This document shows, one piece after another, positions 51,001 through 62,800 of a DNA stretch of 64,000 bases (positions are counted from its first letter, which is position 1; each line of letters opens with the position of its first letter). A model generated the notes under the pieces. It saw only the letters and a list, made by a program, of their open reading frames with translations. It ran no database searches and was not told where the DNA came from. The DNA lies in NCBI GenBank assembly GCA_963669155.1, contig OZ022577.1, positions 8,568,183 through 8,632,182 of the forward strand, given 5' to 3'. The position numbers and the translations under genes are program-made. Source of the stretch: Arbacia lixula (Eukaryota; Echinodermata; Echinoidea; Arbacioida; Arbaciidae).

Positions 51001-54000
51001 AATTGGATCCCCTTGTTTACAGCCCCTTTGAATATTAAATCTGTGTGACAATTGAGAATTAACAATGACGCTTGAGTAAGCATTACTGTGCAAGACATCC
51101 ACCCATCTCTGAAAAGACGGTCCCACCCCAAAAAACGAAAGAACCTTTTGAATGAATGCATGGGAAATACTATCGAACGCCTTTTCGAAATCTAATAGCA
51201 TTTAAGTATGAGGTAAATTTTGTTTTTCCGCTAAAGCAATGATATCGTATATTATCCAAATATTTTCCCCAATAAAACGACCAGGTAAAATCCTTTCTGA
51301 TCTGTGTGACTGATTACTGATAATACCTTTCGTAACCTTTTGGAAAGACATGTAGATAAAATTTTGTGGTAAATGGTGGTAATTGGGTGACTGTTACCTG
51401 TACTGGCTGCTTCCATACACCAAACCGTACGTTGCCAACTTATGTAGAAGATCTAAAATCTGGAAAGAAAAGAAAATGCATTAATACAAAAAACATGGAA
51501 AAAAGCACCAACTTCAGAAAAAAAAATGGTGAAATCCAAATAATCATAAGGAGATAATAACAAAATTAATGAACCACTACTAAAATAAACAGCACTTGAA
51601 GTAAAAGATTATCTTTAATACTGTTTTCTAAAACGCACTATCATAACTAACCACTTGCCAACATGACTTACCATTGATAAAAGGCTTTCAAGCTTATTCC
51701 CATCTGCTTTGCCTTTCATTTTGATTAACTAGAAAAAAAAAGAGGAAAACCAAATTTGTTAATGTACATGTTTAAACCGGTGCATGCCTTATTCTTTAAT
51801 TGAGGGGAATGGGGGGGGGGGGGGGGCGAGGCAGGTTTGAAGGGGTGAAGGAAATACAATAACGTATAACATATGTGATGCATTAAACAGAAGAATGGAT
51901 AACTTTAATAAACAATGATGGGGAAAAGGAAACAATAGCCTGGGATATATAACTACTGAACGAACTGAATTAAGGCCTGCTGGTTTATTCGTCATTCGCC
52001 ATTGATGCATCTTGACAAGAATAGTACACACAAATCCCCTACAGCAGCATTTACCTGTCAGATAGATGTTTAAAAAGACACTATGTCTTACACACAGAGC
52101 AAGATTTCTACACGCATCTATTTGGATACACCTTTATCCCTCTCATTCTGTCTTGCAGCAGAAGTGTAATTTGCATATGATTTATCTACCTTTCTATGCC
52201 TAGTCTTGGCCTTGGCTGGTTAGAACCAGTTTATACTGCCATCACATGTCAGAAACTGGTTAGAACCACTTTATACTGCCATCACTTGTCAGAAACTGGT
52301 TAGAACCAGTTTATACTGTAATTGTTCCATCTCTTTATCACAGTGTGTGCTTTCATATCAGGATTATGAATATACAAATAAATAAATGTATTACCAAAAA
52401 CAATCAAATTTAAAAAATCATCACATCATTCACTCGCTTACTTGCATAAGTGTAATCGCTTATATTTCGACAAGTAATCATTAAAGGTGATATTCATAGG
52501 AAATAAAATGAAATAAAAATAGTTTATTTTATAATTGAAAGAGTTATTAAAGCAATTTAGGCAGCTAACATGCCATGAAAGTGTTCAGTTTTGTGTTTAA
52601 TGAAAGTCAAATTTTACTAATTGACTCTCTTCCTGACCTACGAAATCACCTCGGGGAAAGTGGCGTTGTGTGTACGTCACAGCCGGGATACGCTTCACAA
52701 TGACCATTGTGTATCACACCTGTTAATCCACTAGCAACTGCCTATCACAGTTTCATTAACAATGCCTGATGCTTCTGGCGGAAAAGAAGCTGCGGATTGG
52801 CATGTTTGATGCACAATAACGCATCCCTTTTCTTACATCAGACCTAAAGGCCGTTTCGGATGACAGTAGGGCAAATTTGTCCCAGAGAATACAGTGATTG
52901 TTTTCACATTAATTTCGCTTTTTGGAAAGTGATACATTGTATGAATGTCATCTAAGCTCATTGTATGGCTTATAAGCGTTCTGTAGATGAATATCTTCAT
53001 ATTTTTGGATTTTCTATGAATATCACCTTTAATATAAGACATGTAATTACATGCATCCCTGATGTAATGGGTTACAATGTTTTCAAAAGCTGACAGAAAT
53101 AAATGTGTCAACTCACTCTTGTTCTTCCATACTGGAGAATCTTGGCCACGTCTTCATAATCAGAAAACACCGCCTTCGATGCGATACCCACGACAAATTC
53201 CACGTCTGGGATCTGCTCAAGACAGGTGATCATGTCATCGCAGAGGTCCATGGGCCCTCTGTTGGTGTCGTTCGGGTCAGGCAGTGACCAAGTGGAGGCC
53301 TGGTCCAACAGAGATAGGGCCTTGCTACGGTAGACAAGCTGGACACACAGCAAAGACCCCATGTCAGAAACTAATTAGAATTCATTCCAAGGTATATGTA
53401 TTGATGAAAAATCAACTGAAGTCACAGCCAAGGCCCGAATTGCACAGAGTTTTAAATAGGTAAGATATGATAGACAACATTAAAAAGTCTGTTATTGTTT
53501 CATTACAGATTTCTTATATTATCTCAAACACTGTAAATATTAAAAACATGAAATTAAATAACACCATAATGCTTAGGGTTAACTAGACATTATTCATTGT
53601 ACTTAATGGCATTTATTTCAATTAATATATAAATCTATATCTATTCCTTTAAACCTACATCTGTGTCCAGGTTGAAGAGCTTGGCAAACTTCTCCGCTTC
53701 CTCATACTGCTTCTTGTGGAGCAGGCGGTGGAAGCGGGTCTCGGGCAAAGCCTCCATCAGACAACGCACCATCACCATGGTTACACGTTCAGGGTCGTCA
53801 TCGCATTCATTGCGCCCTTCAATCAGCATGATAGAATCCTGTCAGGACAGAGGGAGTGAAAGTTTTTGGCTATTTTCTATCGTTATATGCGAAAAATTGG
53901 CTAGTCATTCTTTCAGGTGATTTAATACTCTTCTATCCTACTTGCATGTCCTGACAACTGCGAGAAATATACTTCTTCTTTTTCTGTGCATTTCAATGTA

Positions 54001-57000
54001 TATAAGCAGGATGGCAAGGTTGGTAAACATATTTTTCATTCTGGTTCTGTTAATGTTTCCCATAAGGCAGACTCTAAGAAATCAGTATACATTGTTCATG
54101 CTTACTGGTAATAATTCTTTCAGCACATATGATACCCCATTGCTCACAGTTAGATTTTCAGGCTTCATGAACCCTGGTTCAGTTAGGATGTCAACATTTG
54201 CAATGACACTGCAGAAACCAAAGGGTATGGCTTAATCGTGCCGTATCATAGCCTGTTGTCTAACATCCATACATCAGATTACTTGGGAATTCTCCCTATC
54301 GCATATAGCCGATATCCAGCGATATCACCTCGCAATACCGATATCTGATCGATTGCTCTTGGAACATATACTTCCTGTAAGAGTTTGTTGTCGGCGCAAA
54401 GTGATCTAGAAATCGCTTTTTTTGGATGAATTAATCAGTGAACAATTTATCTAGGGTTAAGGTTATGGTCAGGGTTAGGTATAGAATTAGGTTTAGGGTT
54501 AGGGTAAGGGTCAGGGTTAGCTTTAGAGTTAAAATTCATAAAATTAGTGGGAAACCGTGGTCCCTATTGTACAGGATGTACGTGGACCGGAAGTTCGTAT
54601 CCCAAGAATTAAAGGTAAAATAATTAGAGTGCCACACACGTTCAGATTCGGAGGGCTATATGCGATAGGGAGAATTGCGCTGCTCAGTGGGAATTGCGCT
54701 GCTCAGTATCTGAGTGAAGAAAAGCCATACAAACGTAAATGTAGGCTCAGTAAAGAACAAGCTAGTCACTGCTTTTAACTTGTCCGTTTCAAAATAGGTT
54801 CACGTATGAAAGTACCTGTTTAATCATATCACTTTCAATATTTGTGGAATAAACAACTTTGATGGCGTATAGTTTCCACATGCCCTTTCATCCAGTGACT
54901 ACCATTTGGATGCACTTGCCTGGTTGTGCGGTGTCTTGGCTAGTGTTGAGATCTTCCCAACGGCCAGTGTGTAGGTGCACTGCATGCTGGGAACCTTGTA
55001 CACCTTGAGATGACTTCCCTTGGTGTCAGAGTCTGTCAGCATCACCAGCTGGAAGCAAGGTTTGCTGTGACTGGGAGATGTAAACAAGAGGTAAAACACA
55101 AACAGAAGAACGAGCAGATGGAATTGGATGGCAAACATGATCATTAAAGAGCAAATCCAGTGGAACCCCCCCTCAAAAAAAAAAAATAGCTGATGAACAC
55201 AAATATAAATATGCCTCTGCCTTCCATTCAAAATAATCAGTAAACATTTCTAATTTCTAAGTTCTTCACTGTATTATTTTAAATACACATGATATGTGTA
55301 GTTTTTCCTTTTGATGTATGGATTTATATTTGTTACTTTCACAGATATCACTTTGATGTAACGTCACACACCTTTAAATCATGTCTTATACATCTACTTG
55401 AAATTGTTAGAGGTGCCTCCGATCTGTTCAGACCTTGTGCTTATTTCTGGAGGCCTCTGCCATCTCTGATTTTCTCCAATGTATTCATTTGTATTTTGAT
55501 GTTTTTGTGGGGTTTTTTAAATAAAATGAAAATGAAATTGAAATTAGTTGGTTGCTGTGAGCTGTGGATGACCTGATGGCTTACTTGTTTTCATTGTCTT
55601 CTGTCACAAAGAAGTCCCTCACTCTTAGAGGCCACACGGACACCACAATTAGCAACAGATTCCAGCAGCACAGCTTTTGCTGAGGGAAAGAACCAAGGAA
55701 AATAAACAGCACAATCAAGGCAATATGATCACGTGATTATCACATGTTCACACCTTATGAAACCGCCCCGTGGATATGACGTTCACTAATTATCGGAGGC
55801 ATGATATTTCCATGCATCGAGTAATTGATGTTAATGGAAATTTTACCCTTTTTTTAATCAGATTTTGGGGCCCATTCTATAAAACAGATGATGCATGCGG
55901 TTATTTTGTGGGTCAGTAGGATTGTGTTTACGCGTTACCTCTGAATTTTGTCCGGCAATTTTGTCTGGCAATTGAGAGGTACCTTAATTGTGGACAAAAT
56001 TCCTACTGACCCACTCAAACATGTGTCTCATTGTTTGCTGGAGAAGAGTTTCTGAGAAAGGTTGGTGTTGGATAGGGCACATTACTTAATATAACAAATG
56101 TTTTGTTTTGACAAAGCCTTATTTTCATCTCTAACCCTCAACATTTCTTGATTCGCTGACAATCACAAAACGATACTGTGTTAATAAAATTAATCTTGAT
56201 TGGTACGTGTCATCAGTTTAAATGAGTATTTTAACCAAATAATCACATCTCATCTGATATGCACTCAATAAATCAGATATTATATATGGGGATACTTTTC
56301 AAGCATGATCACGGAAAAAATGCACCAAACCATGCCACACATTCTACCTTATGAGAAATGGGTGCTATGCTTTTGTATTGCAGGGGCTAAATCACCTTGA
56401 TTGCCTTACATTCCATTCAATGCGATATGTATTTCTTTCATGCTTCATAAAGTTGAGACATAAAATACCTCTTCATCCGTGGTGAAGATATACTTTCCAC
56501 CAACAACACACCGAGTGAGACTCCCAGCTGTTAAGGTGTAGAACAATAGAAAGGGAAACAGGAGAATGCTCAAACTCAGCTCTTTTCATTTTTTATTAAA
56601 CAACAAATGAGGGGGGAAATATTACCCACAATGTTGTAGTGTATTTTTGGCTGTTCTTCAGAACAATGTTACTTACAATGCAATGTCACTCACACTCAAT
56701 GTCCTTTTTCAAGCAAGTAATGCTAAATACAAGAGTAAAGGTTGCACTGTGGTCAATCATCAACTTAAAAGTTACACACTTGGCATTTTTAAAAATATTC
56801 CTTGAAGATTTCTTAAAGTTGATGCATCACAATAATTATGGTCATGACGACTCAAATCAACTTTTTTTTGTACACATTATAAGAATCTGGACGCAGTGCA
56901 TGCAGTCTAACAACAAGGCTTACAGAACCACTTCAATAAATGAAATATAAAACTCATCAATTCTTAGTGGACAAGAATCTGTGGAGGAATTCATCATTCA

Positions 57001-59838
57001 TGAAACATCATGCCCCATATTGTTCTATACTGTGACTCAGAGTGTAGTAACATTATTTTCATTTGGGTTTGGGGTAAAAATATAAGCAGTTTTTGTAATG
57101 TATTCACAGATTTCTCCCCAACAGCGTAGTAGCATGTTACAACATTCACATGTGTCAAGTAATTCACTCTCATGTGGTGGAATGCACTCTCTTAGCTGTT
57201 GCTACTGGACATACCTCGGACAAGCTTTGTGGCTACCATTAGTATTTTTGGAAAGATGTGCATAAAATTTGTGTACATAACAAAAATGGGTCTTTTTACT
57301 CACCAAGCAAGAAATTTGTTTTCTGTTTCCTTCGGATCTGAATCTTCTCTGCGCACCTCCAGAGGGCCACAACAGCATTGCCACCTCCCTAGAGAAGCGA
57401 AACAGAGCATTACATAATGTGTCTTGACATACTTGCATTGGCCATTACATGTCTTAAAGATTGTCCGTCCCTTTTGCAAGCTTAAAATTTGAAATCGTCT
57501 ATCACGATCGTAAATTGAAGAAAGTGTGATTCAAGACCATTTCTAAGAATATAGCATGTTGAAGCTTTCTGTATATGTCAAAAATTTCAGCCGTTAAATT
57601 TCAAACAGACTTTTTTCGTACTACAAAAAAAGTATTATAGACTTTGTTACAGTATCTATGTGGTTATTATGCGTGAGTGAAATCCTAATTTTATGAGTAA
57701 CTTCCAAACTTTGGAGATGATTCCTTCCATAGAACAATTTTTTTCATAATGCGTTTTATAATTTAATAAACAGATTAATCAATAAAGCAGATATTTCAAC
57801 ACAAAACTGCTAAGAGCCTGAGGTAAAGACTATTAATCAGACGTTGTTTATGTGCATTATTTGAATTTTACACTACGTATCAGTTTCAAATTGTGAATAT
57901 AGAGCTTGCTAACACTGCTCTATATGTTTTGCCAATGTTTCGATGGTTTTGTGGTGATCTGAAAAAGGGACTGGCTGTCTTTAATTTTTGGGGCAGGCCT
58001 TTCTAGTCTGGAGTAGCGAAGTACTCCATCCCATGACATACTTACAGTGGTCACTATGTGCATCTGACCGCTGATGGCCAGTGTGGTCATGTCTGTCGCT
58101 CCTTCGGTGTGAACGCTGGACACATCGGTCTCATCCATGACCATCTGGCCTTGTAACTGCAGGCAGACAGAGAAAACAATACAACTCACATCATCAAACT
58201 AGTTTGTGAAACGGTGCATTACCAATCATCATTTTACAATGATTTAATAGCTAATTGTGATTCCGGCTAATCTTGTGTATCTGTCTATCTTGCTTTTCTC
58301 TTAATCTCAGTAACACTGCATTCTTACAAGGTTAATTCCTCCAGGAGATTCATTGAAGAGTTTGCTTGGGGTAAAATTAGACGTAAATTTAGGTCTGGAT
58401 ACCATTGGTATATATATGCACAGCTGCAGCACTCGCTAGAAATATGCATCACGTACTAGCTGCTTCTAGACTATATATGCATCATGAGTTCATTATTCAA
58501 AGAAATGACAAAAATTGCAGTGGTATTAGATCCTATATGATACAGTATTGTCCTTTATTTTGTAAATAAAGCAAAGCAGAGTTTGACGATGTAAAAATTT
58601 AGCATAATAGTTAGTATTTTTGTAGTTGAATGGGTTTATGTGCAGGTGCATATAATTACTGTAATCATAAAAGGGCACTGTAAGAGACTTCTTGATATAA
58701 CATAGATAAAGTGGCCTATTTTATAGATACTGGAGGAAACAGCAAAACTAACATGCTTCTCTTGACTGACCTATTTGCTCAATGGTGGTTTAACTTTAAC
58801 GTGCATATATTAACCTAGACTAACTTAATAGGGGTGGAAATTAATCTGATTCTGTCACAAAAATGAGTGAATTGTTAATGGAATCACAGCAGTGGGTAAT
58901 CATCCTGTGGACAATGTCAATTCCAGGAGTGATTTTGTTTTTCATTTGTGCCCCATAAAGTTAGTCTGGGGTTAGTACCAGTATAAACTTGAACCCCCAT
59001 TGAGAACACAGGCCTGATTCCTGGAATATATGATGCCTACATTTAGTCTCGATGGTAAAATATGGTCAAGCTGTGCTATACATAAGGAAACCAAAGATAT
59101 CTCACCTCTTTGGCAGCAGCAAAGTCACCTTTCTGAATCACTGTGAGAGTAAGGAATACAGTACACACGTAACTGGATATTCAAACAACAAAATCGAGCA
59201 CATCTAAAGGGTTTGATTCAGTAAAAAAAAAAGATTACACGGGGGCTCAGAGCAAAAAAGACCCAATTGAGGGAAAAATCTTAATAGGGTATAATGTACA
59301 AAATGGATCAGAGAGTCTGTTTCATGACATGAAATCAGTCTACAATGCCGTCTTTCAGAAATATAAACATTCATATGTACACGTACTTGTACATAGTAAC
59401 AGTAATGAGGCTGCAAATCACTTGCTGTAGTGAGTCTTTCCACTAAATCTCATTGTGAAGGTTAGGGGTTCAAACCCAGCAGCTAGCACTTGGGTAAGTG
59501 CAAGACACTGAATCAATTAGCTGCTCCATACCCAGGTGAGACAAAGTGACTGAGCGGGATCCACTGATCCTCCCGGATATTACATGACAATGCAATGACC
59601 TCAATCAACCTCATAGACAGCGGTGTTCACATTGCGAGGGATAAGTTGAGCTAATGACTTATTATTGTGATGATGATTACGAGTTTGATCATGATTGTGA
59701 GTTTTATTCTTGTTATTTTGAGCATTGCCATCATTTTTTGTTATTAAAATTATTAGTATCTCGCATTGTTATTGATATTTGGATCATTTTATCATTACTC
59801 TCACCATTATCATCACTTTCATCATTATCATCATCATT

Positions 59839-59872
<34 letters not shown>

Positions 59873-62800
59873 CAAAAATCATGATTATCATCATTCTTAT
59901 CCTAGTCATCATGATCTAAACACTAACCTTCATCCAGCTTCCTCAGGTTAACTTTAGAGAACCTGACAATGCTTTGTGATGTCAGCAGAAGCAAAGTGTG
60001 ACAACCTGCCAATATGAAAGAATAGGACCAAGAAAGCAATCAGGATTAAAGCACTTTGCAACATTTCAATCTTCAGGACCATAAAATAACTCACGAACAG
60101 TACCTCTCTCATTACCATTGACATTAAGATGTGCAGTAAGCTAATGGCAAGGAGAGTATTGTATTAAACGTAAGCGTTAAAGATATTCCAAAGTCTTCAT
60201 AATAGTCATAGGCACGTCTTCCGTACGGACACAAGTGCGATTGTATTCATGAATGTGTATGTTTTCACTTTTGAGTACCTGGTATGGCAAAAAATACAAC
60301 ATATTTAGTATTCTGGTGTGGCAGCTTACGCCCACTCTCGGTCGTTAATTCAGAAGATATGACCTTTGATCCTCTTTTCCGGGTTAAAATTTGATCATGA
60401 TTATATTAACTTGTCAAACAGGAAATCTTAAAAAAGAAGTAATAAACAATATTCAGATGTTCTGATACTCACACTCTTTACAACATATACAATCCAGCTC
60501 AAAGGAATTGGCATAGGGAAAGAGAAAGGGAAGAAAGGGAAGGAGTCACAGTTTTAAACCGCGGAACATTTTGTCCAGTACAGCATGAAACATGATGCTT
60601 TGTTTTTAGGATAAAGCATCATGTTTCATGCTGAACTGGACAAAATATACAGCGGTTTAAAACTGCGGCTCCTTCCATTTCTTCCCTTTCTCTTTCCCTA
60701 TGCCAATTCCTTTGAGCTGTAGTGTATGAGCACACATCTTTGTATCATCAGAAATATTTGTTTTATTATTTGAGTTTGTTACCTTCCTCATCCTCTGTGA
60801 TGCTGATCTGTTTGAAGTTCTCTACATCATGGCATTCCTCATCTTCTGAACGTAATGCCTACAGAAGAGACAAATAATTGATGAATAATAAAATGGATGG
60901 TGTGCTTCTGAACCTACACAATCAACTTAATGGTACTCCTCAACGTACACATACTTCATGGAAAGAGCAACACGCCCTTAGATTATTTGTGCATGTTATT
61001 TCTTAATTTCTTCTAAATTAATATCAACGCATGCATTGTACAAAGTTTATAAGAAAGCACATGTGCTGTGATACAACTCTCCAATAACATTCACCAAGAA
61101 AAAACACAAAAATAATAAAGAATATATTACTAATTCATTTTTTTTTTTAAAAATCAGTTTGAAATCAATTTTAATGGTGATGTATACATGCACTTGCTAA
61201 CAATTTGACATTGCATAGTAGCAGGGGGGTAAAGAAATTCATTTGAATTCACACCTTGATAGTTCAACATACCTGAGAGAAGAGCACTCTCTTCAAGCCT
61301 GTATGAACAATGTGAATGGTTCCGCTCCTCTCCCCAACAACCAAAAACGGCAGCTCATTGGTGAACGCTGCCTGGTCTATCACAGACTCTAATGGGTGAA
61401 AATGGTGTCAGAAAAGACATTTTTCTTTTGAGTTCTAAATGAGAGTATGCCAATGCCAGTCTCAGTTATAAACATATGTTGAATATTTTCTTGTACTTCT
61501 CACAAATGTACAGGTTGATTATACATGTGTACTGTGATATGATACCTGAGGTTTTTTTTTACATTCTTACCAAGAGCAATTTTTATTAATGCAGTTGACA
61601 AATGTGCCTCCACTTCTGTGTTTAAATCAACAATGTCATGCTCCATTATTTAGAAATGGGAAAATCCATGCTTTGGGTCACTTTTTGTGGCATAACAGAA
61701 CTGAACAAATGTGTCTCAAGAACCAAGCCCTATCATTTCAATCGATATATAATCATGTTTCAATAAAGCCGATGGCTAGGGATATTTTAGATTCTCACAC
61801 CATTTTTTTTTTTTAACCAATACAGTAGTTCAGGGCAATGTTGTACGTCTGTGTAACATTAGCAATTATAATATAATCCATGTCGTAGTTAAGGTAAACC
61901 CATGACCCATAGTGTACAGGTACCAAGTCTTTTTTTAGCATATTTGAAGAGTAAGGCCTTGAGCCTGTTAATTTCCACTGGCGACAATTGATGAAATTTT
62001 CTCACCAAAACTCAGAGAAGTGGTGAAACTTTGGCAGCCATCTCCGAACACTGACGCGTCTTTATCTGTCAGGACGCACAACCCAGAAGGCGAGCCACAA
62101 GCCGCAATACAGGGGGCCACCTTTATCGAGATTGAACCAAAAGTACATGTATGAAACAAGATTAGTGTCTATAAAAGTCTTCTTGCTACTGCAAGCAAAC
62201 TCCATTGTGGTGATACACTGTTGCCGGAGTGCAGTGGTTATTGTGTTTAAAAAAAAAAAATAAACAGCCCTTGATCAATTGAGGGTTAACACATGTTACT
62301 TATAGACATTCAAAACTTAACTTCCCAATTATCAAATTTAAACAAATCAACAGAAATATAGCCTGGAAGGAGATCTAGTCAATCACACAATTTAATTACT
62401 AGGCTATTTTGTCTGATGTCATGATATGTGCAGTGCAATGACCACAAAATGATTAACTGTACATGTATTGATGTCACAAGTGCGTAGTATGGAGTATGGT
62501 AGTTATAAATTATAGAGGTCTCAGATTAAGTTAGATAAAGAAAAAATCAGTCTCTGCAATGTCGTTGGTTCCGCTGAAATTGCATCTGGCTCCTCTGAAC
62601 GCTCCGCTATTTTAACAATAAATGTAATATTGATTTAAGAATGCCCCGAATGAGACGGTTCTTCTTCTTCCGTTCCAGTAAAGTGCTGCTTCATGGCTGA
62701 AGATTACACACTGTCTAATAAAGTACGACTATATAGATTAAGTTAGACTCAAATTCAATTACCATTTCATCGGCACTGGCACTATCCGTATCTGGCTGAG

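Noticed and set aside
54451-54535. True interstitial telomere repeat
   Set aside because: The TTAGGG-like units are degenerate and lie inside a mobile element, so a chromosome-fusion trace is unlikely.
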